From Oceanimonas sp052119705 (GTDB lineage Bacteria; Pseudomonadota; Gammaproteobacteria; Enterobacterales; Aeromonadaceae): a stretch of DNA of 64,000 nt. Positions 44,967-53,582 of the stretch are shown here, one piece after another. The stretch lies in NCBI RefSeq assembly GCF_052119705.1, contig NZ_JBGQOP010000016.1, forward strand, positions 6,012 to 70,011, read 5' to 3'. The position numbers and the translations under genes are program-made. Every line of letters begins with the position of its first letter. Within the stretch, counting starts at the first letter, position 1. The notes beneath the pieces are model-generated. The model saw nothing but the letters and a program-made list of their open reading frames with translations. It was not told the origin of the DNA and did no database searches.

Positions 44967-46352
44967 TTACAACTCAGCCAAAAGCGGTAAGATTTTACCC
45001 AGCTTATCAAATAACTCTTGATACTCGGCGTCCACTTCTGAGTCGGCGACGATACCGCCGCCAGCCCAGCAATAAAGCTGATCCAGCTCTGCTACTAGGG
45101 TGCGTATGGTAATGCTGGTGTCCATGCGCCCGTGGGCACTGATATAGCCAATGCTGCCGCAATAGGCGTGACGACGATGGGTTTCCAGCTCTTCGATTAT
45201 GGCCATGGCCCGCACCTTAGGCGCGCCGGTAATGGAGCCGCCCGGAAAGGTGGCCGCCAATAAATCGCCACCTGAGAGTTCAGGATTAAGCTCGCCGGTA
45301 ATGGTGGACACTAAATGATGCACCGCCGGAAAGGATTCGATGGCAAAGATTGAGGGCACCTTGACCGAGCCCGGCACGCAGACGCGGCCGATATCGTTGC
45401 GTAATAAATCCACTATCATCAAATTTTCGGCGCGATCTTTAGGCGCCACACTCAGCTCAGCGGCCAGTTGCAAGTCGAGCTCTGCATTGGCACCACGCGG
45501 GCGCGTGCCTTTAATGGGTTTGGTTTCGACGCGTCTGCCATCGAGGGCAATAAAGCGCTCCGGCGATAGGCTTAAAATAGTGCTGCTGGGTAATTGCAGA
45601 AAAGCAGAAAACGGCGCCTTGTTCTGGGCACTGAGCTGACGATAGGCCTGCCAGCTGTCGCCGCTAAAGCCTGCGTTAAAGCGCAGCGTTAAATTAATTT
45701 GATAGCAGTCACCGGCCCGCAAGTAATCTTGCACCTGATTAAAGCTGGCGGCATATTCAGCTTGGGTTTGGCTGGCTTGCCAGCGGCTGGTCAGTTTAAA
45801 CGGCAACTGTGGCACTAAAGCCCTGGCGTGCAGAGCTTGCCACCACGCCAGCCGCGCGTTTAAGGCGGCCTCATCGCCTAACACCAATAGGTGCGCCTGC
45901 TGTTGTTCGAGATCGATAACCCAAGCCCAATCCACCAAGGCCACCGCCATGTCAGGTGTGGCCAGCTCATTGATGGCAAGACTGGGAATACGTTCTAAAC
46001 GCCGCCCTAAGTCATAACTAAAAAGACCCAGCGCCCCGCCACAAAACGGCAGATGCGCAAACTCATGAGGGAGGGCCACCTCGCCTATCAGCGTATCTTG
46101 CCAATGCTTTAACAAGGCAAACGGCGACTCAGTTGAGCGGTAACGCTGCCCTTGGTGCTCAATCACTGTCTCTTCAGCTTGGGTAATTAAGGTGGCCAAG
46201 GGCTCGGCGCTAATAATATGAAAACGGCTATCCGTGCCTAAGGGCGCGCCCGACTCCAACAACATAGCCCAAGGTAAATGGGCAATTGGCGAAAAAAAAT
46301 CATGCACAGCACCGCTAAACGCTTGGCTGTGGATCTGCAAGGACAGTCCCAT
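44967..46352 (-). CDS. pabB: Aminodeoxychorismate synthase component I
   Basis: A 461-residue chorismate-using enzyme that makes 4-amino-4-deoxychorismate for folate with PabA ammonia. The chorismate-binding domain has IKGTRPRGAN, APKDRAENLMIVDLLRNDIGRV and the FPGGSITGAPKVRAM segment. PIKGT rather than PIAGT is characteristic of PabB over TrpE. The ATG at 46350-46352 was preferred to a GTG 12 bases upstream, though the ribosome site is weak. PabC, for the next step, is at 17350-18210; PabA was not found in the window. Confidence 0.94.
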   Translation of the reverse strand: MGLSLQIHSQAFSGAVHDFFSPIAHLPWAMLLESGAPLGTDSRFHIISAEPLATLITQAEETVIEHQGQRYRSTESPFALLKHWQDTLIGEVALPHEFAHLPFCGGALGLFSYDLGRRLERIPSLAINELATPDMAVALVDWAWVIDLEQQQAHLLVLGDEAALNARLAWWQALHARALVPQLPFKLTSRWQASQTQAEYAASFNQVQDYLRAGDCYQINLTLRFNAGFSGDSWQAYRQLSAQNKAPFSAFLQLPSSTILSLSPERFIALDGRRVETKPIKGTRPRGANAELDLQLAAELSVAPKDRAENLMIVDLLRNDIGRVCVPGSVKVPSIFAIESFPAVHHLVSTITGELNPELSGGDLLAATFPGGSITGAPKVRAMAIIEELETHRRHAYCGSIGYISAHGRMDTSITIRTLVAELDQLYCWAGGGIVADSEVDAEYQELFDKLGKILPLLAEL

Positions 46353-46561
46353 TATGTAATCCACTCGACAGTTTTGACATCAATTCTGGCGCTCAGGCTG
46401 GCCAGCTTAGGGCGGTGAAGCGTATCATAGCGCCAATATAACAATACAGAGCCTAATCTGGGTGCGTCCGCCTATTTTTCGAATAATAAAGTCAGTTTTC
46501 GAAATATAACGCCATTAACCTGCCCCAGTCTTAAGCTAACGCCGAACCGTAAGAGGAAGCC

Positions 46562-48085
46562 ATGAGTATTATCAAAAAGCAGGACTTAATCGATTCAGTT
46601 GCCGATGCGCTGCAATACATCTCTTATTACCATCCGCTGGACTTCGTACAAGCGTTAGAAAAAGCCTATTTAAAAGAACAAAGCACCGCTGCCAAAGACG
46701 CCATCGCGCAAATTTTGATTAACTCCCGCATGGCAGCCATTGGCCACAGACCCTTATGCCAAGACACCGGCATAGTGACCTGCTTCGTAAAAATTGGCAT
46801 GCAAGTGCAGTGGGACAGCGACTTAACGGTGCAAGAAATGGTCGATGAAGGGGTGCGCCGTGCCTACCTCAACCCCGATAACCCGCTGCGCGCCTCAATT
46901 GTGGCAGATCCGGCCGGTACCCGTCTTAACACCAAAGACAACACGCCGTCTGTAGTGCACGTCGAGTTGGTGCAAGGCAATCAAGTTGAAGTAGCCATTG
47001 CCGCCAAAGGCGGTGGCTCTGAGAACAAGGCCAAAATGGCCATGCTCAATCCGTCGGACGACGTGGCCGAGTGGGTGCTCAAAACCCTGCCCACTATGGG
47101 TGCCGGCTGGTGCCCGCCTGGCATGCTGGGCATTGGCATTGGCGGCACCGCCGAAAAAGCCGCAGTAATGGCCAAAGAGGCATTAATGGATCCGGTGGAC
47201 ATTCATGAGCTTATCGAGCGCGGCGCCGTAACAACCGAAGAAAAGCTGCGCTTAGACATCTTTGAGCGCGCCAATAAGCTGGGTATCGGTGCCCAAGGCT
47301 TAGGCGGCCTCACCACAGTGGTGGACATTAAAATTATGTCCGCTCCCACACACGCGGCCTCAAAGCCGGTAGTGATGATCCCCAACTGCGCCGCTACTCG
47401 CCACGTGCACTTTACGCTCGATGGCACAGGCCCCGCCGTGCTGACGCCACCTAAATTAGAAGATTGGCCCCAAGTGACCTGGGAAGTGGGCGACAAGGCG
47501 CGCCGCGTAAATCTAGATACGCTGACCAAAGCCGATATTGCGGACTGGAAGATGGGCGAAACCGTGCTTTTATCGGGCAAGCTATTAACCGGTCGCGACG
47601 CCGCACACAAGCGTATTCAAGAAATGCTGCACAAAGGCGAGCCACTGCCCGTGGACTTTAAAGGCCGCTTTATTTACTACGTGGGCCCAGTAGACGCCAT
47701 TGGTGATGAAGCCGTGGGCCCTGCCGGGCCGACGACCGCGACGCGCATGGATAAATTTACCGATCTGATGCTCGAAGCCACCGGTTTAATCGGCATGGTC
47801 GGTAAAGCCGAGCGCGGCCCCGCCACCGTAGAATCCATCAAGCAGCATAAAGCCGTGTACCTAATGGCGGTGGGCGGTGCCGCTTACTTAGTGGCAAAAG
47901 CCGTGAAGCACGCTCGCGTGGTGGCCTTTGCGGACTTAGGCATGGAAGCCATCTATGAGTTTGACGTGGAAGACATGCCGGTGACCGTGGCGGTCGACAG
48001 CGAGGGCAATAACGCCCACGTAGTTGGCCCCGCCATCTGGAAAGCCAACATCGAAGAGCTGGATGCGAAATTACGCAAGGCGTGA
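46562..48085 (+). CDS. fumA: Fumarate hydratase class I (iron-sulfur)
   Basis: A 507-residue oxygen-sensitive [4Fe-4S] fumarase interconverting fumarate and malate. The alpha domain has RPLCQDTGIV with one cluster cysteine, GGGSENKAKMAML and GWCPPGMLGIGIGG. The beta domain, from about residue 310, contains GPTTATRMDKF and GKAERG. Both domains are fused, as in FumA/FumB, and which of the two it represents cannot be told. A GAGGAAG-type site precedes the ATG. It is followed by a strong terminator. Confidence 0.95.
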   Translation: MSIIKKQDLIDSVADALQYISYYHPLDFVQALEKAYLKEQSTAAKDAIAQILINSRMAAIGHRPLCQDTGIVTCFVKIGMQVQWDSDLTVQEMVDEGVRRAYLNPDNPLRASIVADPAGTRLNTKDNTPSVVHVELVQGNQVEVAIAAKGGGSENKAKMAMLNPSDDVAEWVLKTLPTMGAGWCPPGMLGIGIGGTAEKAAVMAKEALMDPVDIHELIERGAVTTEEKLRLDIFERANKLGIGAQGLGGLTTVVDIKIMSAPTHAASKPVVMIPNCAATRHVHFTLDGTGPAVLTPPKLEDWPQVTWEVGDKARRVNLDTLTKADIADWKMGETVLLSGKLLTGRDAAHKRIQEMLHKGEPLPVDFKGRFIYYVGPVDAIGDEAVGPAGPTTATRMDKFTDLMLEATGLIGMVGKAERGPATVESIKQHKAVYLMAVGGAAYLVAKAVKHARVVAFADLGMEAIYEFDVEDMPVTVAVDSEGNNAHVVGPAIWKANIEELDAKLRKA

Positions 48086-48287
48086 AGCGTGAATATAAAA
48101 ACACCGAGCAGATGCTCGGTGTTTTTATTTGGCTTGCGCTCAACTTAAAAACTAATGACAGTACTGATCTCTCTTAATATTTACCAATAAATATCTCTTC
48201 AGATTTAATTTCTATTTCTCCGTGGATTCAGTTGCAAAAAAAAAGATTTAGTATTATCTCGTCCTCTTTACCTTTTACCCTTCACTG
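48079..48287. repeat. Degenerate paired gene-end repeats between fumA and the arsenite transporter
   Basis: AGGCGTGAAGCGTGAA at 48079-48094 overlaps the fumA stop, and TTTACCTTTTACCCTTCACTGG at about 48266-48287 overlaps the end of the convergent transporter gene. They are weaker members of the GTGAGGCGTGAGG family. Confidence 0.5.
48097..48126 (+). terminator. Intrinsic terminator of fumA, probably bidirectional
   Basis: AAAAACACCGAGC (48097-48109) pairs with GCTCGGTGTTTTT (48114-48126) around AGAT, within 12 bases of the fumA stop. Confidence 0.93.
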
Positions 48288-49321
48288 GCGCTCGTCTCAA
48301 ACCAAGGCCTTGTACGGTTTGCAAACCACACTAGCGACAGCATAACCGGCACTTCCACTAATACGCCCACTACCGTAGCCAGTGCAGCACCTGATTGCAG
48401 GCCAAATAAGCCGATGGCGACCGCTACCGCTAACTCAAAGAAGTTAGAGGTGCCTATCATGCAGGCTGGTGCGGCTATGTTATGACTGAGCTTGAGTTTT
48501 AGCGCCAGCCAATACCCCAAGGCGAAAATGCCATAGGTTTGCAGCAATAAGGGAATGGCGATCAGGCCAATCACCAAAGGTTTCGCCACTATGGTCGGCG
48601 CTTGCAGGCCGAATAACAGCACTACCGTGGTCAACAAACCCAGTATCGACCAAGGTTTACAGCGTGCCACTAGCACACTGAGCGGTTGTGGCTCAGGCTG
48701 CTTCGCCTGCACTTTTTGCCACAGTAGTCGTATCGCTATGCCTGCCACCAGCGGCAACACCACATATAAACCCACGGACAAGAGCAAGGTCTGCCACGGC
48801 ACGCCAATGGCATTAATGCCTAACAGCAAGGCGGCCAAGGGCGCGAACGCAAACACCATCACCAGATTGTTCACCGACACTTGCACCAGCGTGTAGTTAG
48901 GGTCACCGCGCGTCAGCTGGCTCCACACAAACACCATGGCGGTACAAGGCGCCACACCCAGCAAGATCATGCCGGCTATGTATTCACCGGCCATGCCGGG
49001 TTCAACCCAAGGCGCAAAGATCACTCTAAAGAATAACCAGGCCAGCAAGGCCATGGTAAAGGGCTTGATCAACCAATTAATCACCAAGGTCAACACTAAG
49101 CCCTTGGGCTTTTTGCCGACATTTTTCACGGCCGTAAAGTCGATTTGGATCATCATGGGCGTGATCATCAACCAGATCAGCACAGCCACCACTAAGTTCA
49201 CTTGGGCAACTTGCCAAGTCGCCAGCTCAGCAAACAACTCTGGCATCACTTGGCCTAACACCAAGCCAGCTCCTATACTTAACGCCACCCAAAGCGAGAG
49301 AAAACGTTCAAAAATACCCAT
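48275..49321 (-). CDS. acr3: Arsenite efflux transporter, ACR3 family
   Basis: A 348-residue inner-membrane carrier with about ten spans that exports arsenite using the proton gradient. The conserved cysteine motif GVAPCTAMVFVWSQLTRGDPNYTL, the early IQIDFTAVKN segment and the late ACMIGTSNFFELAVAVAIGLFGLQSGAALATVVGVLVEVP region are diagnostic of ACR3 and distinguish it from ArsB. It is the last gene of the arsR-arsC-arsH-acr3 unit, 37 bases after arsH. Confidence 0.95.
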   Translation of the reverse strand: MGIFERFLSLWVALSIGAGLVLGQVMPELFAELATWQVAQVNLVVAVLIWLMITPMMIQIDFTAVKNVGKKPKGLVLTLVINWLIKPFTMALLAWLFFRVIFAPWVEPGMAGEYIAGMILLGVAPCTAMVFVWSQLTRGDPNYTLVQVSVNNLVMVFAFAPLAALLLGINAIGVPWQTLLLSVGLYVVLPLVAGIAIRLLWQKVQAKQPEPQPLSVLVARCKPWSILGLLTTVVLLFGLQAPTIVAKPLVIGLIAIPLLLQTYGIFALGYWLALKLKLSHNIAAPACMIGTSNFFELAVAVAIGLFGLQSGAALATVVGVLVEVPVMLSLVWFANRTRPWFETSASEG

Positions 49322-49358
49322 ATTATTTCTGCTTATTAAATTTTAATTAAGCCTACAG

Positions 49359-50099
49359 TTACAAAGCGCTTTGATTCACTCTTTGCATCAATTGCGCTGC
49401 GGTTTCTACGCGCTCTGAATAACGATCCGTCAAATAGGCACTGTTATCGCGGGTGAGTAGCGTGAACTTCATCAGCTCTTCCATCACATCCACGATGCGA
49501 TTGTAATAAGGCGAGGGTTTCATGCGGTTATTATCATCAAACTCCATAAATGCCTTAGCTACCGAAGACTGATTAGGAATGGTGATCATGCGCATCCAAC
49601 GCCCTAAAATACGCAGCTGATTCACCGCATTAAATGACTGAGAGCCCCCACACACCTGCATTACCGCCAAGGTTTTACCTTGGCTGGGGCGGACTGCACC
49701 TAGGCTAAGCGGTATCCAATCAATTTGAGTTTTCATCACGCCCGTCATGGCGCCATGGCGCTCCGGCGAACACCACACTTGCCCCTCAGACCAATTCACG
49801 AGCTCGCGCAACTCTTGTACTTTGGGATGCTCAGCATCATCGCCATCGGCCAGCGGCAAGCCGGTGGGATCATAAATGCGCACGTCCGCTCCCATAAACA
49901 GCAGTAAACGCGCACACTCTTCGATCACTAAGCGGCTAAAGGAGCGTTGGCGTAAAGAGCCGTACAGCAACAAGATCCGCGGCTTATGAGCATCCGCCGT
50001 GTGACTGAAATTGGGCAACTGGAAATGCTGTTCATCAATATTGGGCAAGCTAATATCGGGCAATAAAGTGTCGGGCAAACAAGTGTCGGCTAGGCTCAT
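49359..50099 (-). CDS. arsH: ArsH, NADPH-dependent FMN reductase
   Basis: A 246-residue flavoprotein of the NADPH:FMN oxidoreductase fold. The GSLRQRSFSRLVIEECARLL loop binds FMN, and the EGQVWCSPERHGAMTGVMKTQIDWIPL segment is typical of ArsH, which in other bacteria oxidises trivalent organoarsenicals and confers resistance to them. The ATG at 50097-50099 overlaps the arsC stop in ATGA; a longer frame upstream was rejected. CAGGAA lies eight bases before it. It is translationally coupled to arsC. Confidence 0.94.
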   Translation of the reverse strand: MSLADTCLPDTLLPDISLPNIDEQHFQLPNFSHTADAHKPRILLLYGSLRQRSFSRLVIEECARLLLFMGADVRIYDPTGLPLADGDDAEHPKVQELRELVNWSEGQVWCSPERHGAMTGVMKTQIDWIPLSLGAVRPSQGKTLAVMQVCGGSQSFNAVNQLRILGRWMRMITIPNQSSVAKAFMEFDDNNRMKPSPYYNRIVDVMEELMKFTLLTRDNSAYLTDRYSERVETAAQLMQRVNQSAL

Positions 50100-50578
50100 G
50101 GATTGATTCCTGAAGGCTGTGTGGCTAATACGGACAGCGCGGCAGGCCACTGAGAGCGCTCTTGGCGGGCCACGGTTAATAAAGACGCGACTCTGTCACT
50201 GATCAAGCCAATGGTGTGGCGAAAGGCGTCCGCCAGTTCTTCGTCGGTACCGGTTAATTTAGACGGATCGGCCAAGCCCCAGTGCAGGACTGTGGTGTTA
50301 CCAAACCACACAGGGCACGTTTCTGCGGCAGCACTGTCGCACACAGTGATCACCACATCCGGTGCAAAATCCGCAAATTCATCCCATGACTGGCTGCGCA
50401 AATGGTTAGTCTCAATGCCCGCCTCGGCCAAATAAGTCAACGACAAAGGATGCACGGCGCCCACGGGCTGACTGCCGGCACTTCTGGCCTCCAATAAGCC
50501 TTGGCCAAGGTGCTGAGTCACGGCTTCTGACAATATGCTGCGACAGCGATTATGGGTACAGATATACAAGATTTTCAT
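50096..50578 (-). CDS. arsC: Arsenate reductase, low-molecular-weight phosphatase type
   Basis: A 160-residue enzyme reducing arsenate to arsenite. The N-terminal MKILYICTHNRCRS holds the nucleophile Cys7 in a CX5R loop. Another cysteine pair, in VVITVCDSAAAETCPVW, fits the thioredoxin- or glutaredoxin-linked reductases of this fold. The ATG at 50576-50578 has GAGGAA five bases upstream; eight extra upstream codons were excluded. It is 38 bases from arsR and overlaps arsH by four. Confidence 0.93.
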   Translation of the reverse strand: MKILYICTHNRCRSILSEAVTQHLGQGLLEARSAGSQPVGAVHPLSLTYLAEAGIETNHLRSQSWDEFADFAPDVVITVCDSAAAETCPVWFGNTTVLHWGLADPSKLTGTDEELADAFRHTIGLISDRVASLLTVARQERSQWPAALSVLATQPSGINP

Positions 50579-50616
50579 GGGTTTCCTCAGCTCTGGTTTC
50601 ATTACAGTTTCCTAGA

Positions 50617-50946
50617 TTAGCTTTCACATAAGGGCGAGACTTTAACAAGCCGTTGCTGGCAGTCATGCAAGTAGTCTTGATGGTGCGCCGCTGTTTGCTG
50701 CAAGACAGCGCCCGCCCAAGCGGGTAATTGCGGATGCAACCGGTAATACACCCAGCGGCCACGACGCTCGTCCATTAATAAATCACACTTTCTTAGCTCG
50801 GATAAGTGTCGAGAGACTTTAGGCTGGCTAAGCTCCAGTGCTTGCTGCAAGTCGCAGACGCACAGCTCTTGATACTGAAAAATCAGCAGCAAAGATTTTA
50901 AGCGCGTATCGTCGGCCAAACTCTTAAAAAATACCAAGGGCGACAT
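50617..50946 (-). CDS. arsR: ArsR/SmtB family arsenic-responsive repressor
   Basis: A 109-residue winged-helix repressor of its own operon. The DNA-recognition helix lies in SQPKVSRHLSELRKCDLL, and the arsenite-binding cysteines are in ELCVCDL (Cys29 and Cys31). A wing, ERRGRWVYYRL, follows. The start at 50944-50946 has GAGG five bases upstream. The palindrome CATATATATG at 50977-50986, in the promoter region, is a plausible operator. Arsenite binding should release DNA and turn on arsC, arsH and acr3. Confidence 0.94.
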   Translation of the reverse strand: MSPLVFFKSLADDTRLKSLLLIFQYQELCVCDLQQALELSQPKVSRHLSELRKCDLLMDERRGRWVYYRLHPQLPAWAGAVLQQTAAHHQDYLHDCQQRLVKVSPLCES

Positions 50947-50976
50947 AATAACCTCAGTCATTAACATGTGATTTAT

Positions 50977-50986
50977 CATATATATG
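50977..50986 (-). promoter_or_regulatory. Possible ArsR operator
   Basis: CATATATATG is a perfect ten-base palindrome, flanked by AT-rich sequence, 31 bases upstream of the arsR ATG. Its position suits an operator, but AT-rich palindromes are common. Confidence 0.4.
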
Positions 50987-51134
50987 AAAATTCGCATGTC
51001 AATATTTTAGGTGTGAGGTGTGAGGTGTGAGGAAAAAATTAGCGATATTGCACCGCTCCAATATTTATTTTCGCGGCTGGTTTGTGCTTGTGGGCGCAAC
51101 CCTTTAAAATCACCGCCCGCTTCTTTTAAATAGC

Positions 51135-52334
51135 ATGCCCATGACCATCACAGTTACTCTGATCGCCGGACGAGAAAAGTCCCTACAACGTCGTCACCCT
51201 TGGGTGTTTTCTCGTGCCGTAGACAAGGTGCTCGGCCAACCCAACGCCGGTGATACGGTGGACATTGTCAGTCAAAAAGGCGAATGGCTCGCCCGGGGCT
51301 TTTACTCGCCGCAGTCGCAAATTCGCGCCCGCGTGTGGAGCTTCGATAAAAACGAAGTAATAGACGACGCTTTCTTCTTGCGCCGTTTAAGCCGCGCCAA
51401 AGACAGCCGCCAGCCACTGATTGATGAGCAAGGCTTGACCGGTTATCGGTTATGCGCCGCCGAGTCCGACGGCCTGCCCGGCGTGACCATAGATGTGTAT
51501 GCCAATGTGGTGGTGTGTCAGCTGCTGAGCACGGGAGCCGAGCGCTGGCGTAAAGCCATAGTCGCGGCGCTGAATACCTTGTATCCCAGTGCCTGTATTT
51601 ATGAGCGCTCCGATGTGGCAGTGCGTAAGAAAGAAGGCCTAGCCGAGCGTAAAGGTGTGCTGTCTGGCACCCTGCCCGAGCAGCCAATCGTTATCGAGGA
51701 AAATAACGGCGTTAAGATCTTGGTCGACGTCGAAAACGGCCATAAAACCGGTTTTTATCTGGATCAGCGCGATAACCGCCGTCTTGCCGCCCGTTATTGC
51801 CAAGATAAGCGGGTATTAAACTGCTTTAGCTACACCGGCACCTTTGGCGTGTATGCGCTAAAAGGCGGCGCGACTGAGGTGGTTAACGTCGATATGTCTG
51901 AGTCGGCCTTGGCCTTGGCCGAGCAAAACGTGGCCCTCAACAAGCTGGACTTAAGCCGCGTTAAATGTGAACAAGCCGATGTGTTTAAGTTGCTGCGTGC
52001 TTATCGCGAACAAGGCCAACGTTTCGACGTGATAGTGCTGGATCCGCCAAAGTTTGCCGAAAGCAAAGCCCAGCTCAATGGCGCCTGCCGCGGTTATAAA
52101 GACATTAATATGCTGGCCTTTCAGTTATTGAATGCTGGCGGCGTATTACTGACTTTCTCTTGCTCAGGTTTAATGACTCAAGATTTGTTCCAAAAAATCG
52201 TCGCCGATGCCGCACTCGATGCCGGTCGTGATGCGCAAATCCTCGAGCGCTTAAATCAAGCCGCCGATCACCCGATTGGCACCGCGTATCCAGAAGGGCA
52301 TTACCTGAAAGGCCTCGTCGTTCGCGCTTGGTAA
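51135..52334 (+). CDS. rlmI: 23S rRNA m5C1962 methyltransferase RlmI
   Basis: A 399-residue SAM-dependent RNA methyltransferase. An N-terminal PUA domain (residues about 1-80, HPWVFSRAVDKVLG, GEWLARGFYSP) precedes the Rossmann methyltransferase. It has NCFSYTGTFGVYALKGGATEVVNVD for SAM binding, LDPPKFAES, and the catalytic cysteine in TFSCSGLM. The first ATG was used; a second ATG six bases later is equally possible. It is monocistronic and followed by a strong terminator. A short GTGTGAGG tandem run (51008-51032) lies upstream. Confidence 0.94.
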   Translation: MPMTITVTLIAGREKSLQRRHPWVFSRAVDKVLGQPNAGDTVDIVSQKGEWLARGFYSPQSQIRARVWSFDKNEVIDDAFFLRRLSRAKDSRQPLIDEQGLTGYRLCAAESDGLPGVTIDVYANVVVCQLLSTGAERWRKAIVAALNTLYPSACIYERSDVAVRKKEGLAERKGVLSGTLPEQPIVIEENNGVKILVDVENGHKTGFYLDQRDNRRLAARYCQDKRVLNCFSYTGTFGVYALKGGATEVVNVDMSESALALAEQNVALNKLDLSRVKCEQADVFKLLRAYREQGQRFDVIVLDPPKFAESKAQLNGACRGYKDINMLAFQLLNAGGVLLTFSCSGLMTQDLFQKIVADAALDAGRDAQILERLNQAADHPIGTAYPEGHYLKGLVVRAW

Positions 52335-52368
52335 GCCCATCGCCGTGAGACCTGCCCCCTGAAGATAG

Positions 52369-52399
52369 AGGCGTAAGAGGTAACCCTCTTGCGCCTTTT
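52369..52399 (+). terminator. Intrinsic terminator of rlmI
   Basis: AGGCGTAAGAGG (52369-52380) pairs with CCTCTTGCGCCT (52385-52396), with one G-U pair, around TAAC; T residues follow. Confidence 0.9.
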
Positions 52400-52544
52400 T
52401 GTTTGGGCAAGATAACGCGCTTATCACTCCCCTATTCTCCCCGCCCACCCTGCTTACCTTCACAATCCCTGCCTTCTTTATTCACAGCCACCCCTGTTAG
52501 GAGTAGTATTACCGCTTTCTGTCAGTGAACCCAAGGAAGCCCAA

Positions 52545-53582
52545 GTGGAACCCATTCGCCTCACTCAATACAGCCACGGCGCCGGCTGCGGCTGCAAAAT
52601 CTCGCCCACCGTACTCGACACTATCTTACACAGCCAGCTGCCGCGCTTTAATGACCCGCGCTTAATCGTGGGCAACGACAGCCGAGACGACGCGGCCGTG
52701 GTCGATATTGGTAATGGCATGGGCATTATTTCTACCACCGACTTCTTTATGCCAATCGTCGACGACCCCTTTACCTTTGGCCGCATTGCCGCCACCAACG
52801 CCATCAGCGATGTGTACGCCATGGGCGGCACGCCGATTGTGGCCATCGCTATTTTAGGCTGGCCAATTAATGTGCTGGCGCCAGAAATTGCCCAACAGGT
52901 GATCGATGGCGGCCGTCAGGCTTGTATGGACGCGGGTATTTCACTGGCCGGCGGTCACAGCATAGATGCACCTGAGCCAATTTTTGGTTTGGCGGTGACC
53001 GGCCAAATCCCGCTCGATCAGGTGAAGCGCAACGACACGGCCCGCGCTGGCGACCTGTTATTTTTGACCAAGCCACTCGGCATTGGCATCTTATCGACCG
53101 CGCAAAAGAAAGGCCTGTTATTGCCTGAACACGCCACGCTGGCGGCAGAGGTCATGTGCCAACTCAATAAACCCGGCCAAGACTTTGCCCGCCTCAAAGG
53201 CGTGCACGCCATGACAGATGTCACCGGTTTTGGCCTGATGGGCCACTTGAGTGAAGTGTGCGACGGTGCCGATGTGAGTGCTGTGTTACACATGGATAAG
53301 ATCCCGCTGCTGCCCGAGTTAGATCATTATTTAGCGGCCGGTGCCGTGCCCGGTGGCACTCATAGAAACTTTGAAGCCTATGGCCATAAGTTAGCGCCGT
53401 TAACCACGCGCCAGCAGCAGATCTTATGTGACCCACAAACCAGTGGTGGACTTTTGGTGGCGGTCAGTCCAGCGGCGGTAAACGACTTCTTACAGCTGGC
53501 CGAGCAACACGACTTGTGCTTAACCGCCATTGGCGAGCTGACCGCGCCAAAAGCCCACCGCATCGAGGTGCTGGGTGAGTGA
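52545..53582 (+). CDS. selD: Selenophosphate synthetase
   Basis: A 345-residue enzyme making monoselenophosphate from selenide and ATP. The glycine-rich N-terminal SHGAGCGCKISP carries Cys15 (catalytic, the position that is selenocysteine in some species) and Lys18. Other motifs are DDAAVVDIGNG, TDFFMPIVDDP, AGGHSIDAPEP and DPQTSGGLLVAV. The start is a GTG with AAGGAAG five bases upstream. Its last eight bases overlap selU, so the two form one unit. Confidence 0.96.
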   Translation: MEPIRLTQYSHGAGCGCKISPTVLDTILHSQLPRFNDPRLIVGNDSRDDAAVVDIGNGMGIISTTDFFMPIVDDPFTFGRIAATNAISDVYAMGGTPIVAIAILGWPINVLAPEIAQQVIDGGRQACMDAGISLAGGHSIDAPEPIFGLAVTGQIPLDQVKRNDTARAGDLLFLTKPLGIGILSTAQKKGLLLPEHATLAAEVMCQLNKPGQDFARLKGVHAMTDVTGFGLMGHLSEVCDGADVSAVLHMDKIPLLPELDHYLAAGAVPGGTHRNFEAYGHKLAPLTTRQQQILCDPQTSGGLLVAVSPAAVNDFLQLAEQHDLCLTAIGELTAPKAHRIEVLGE

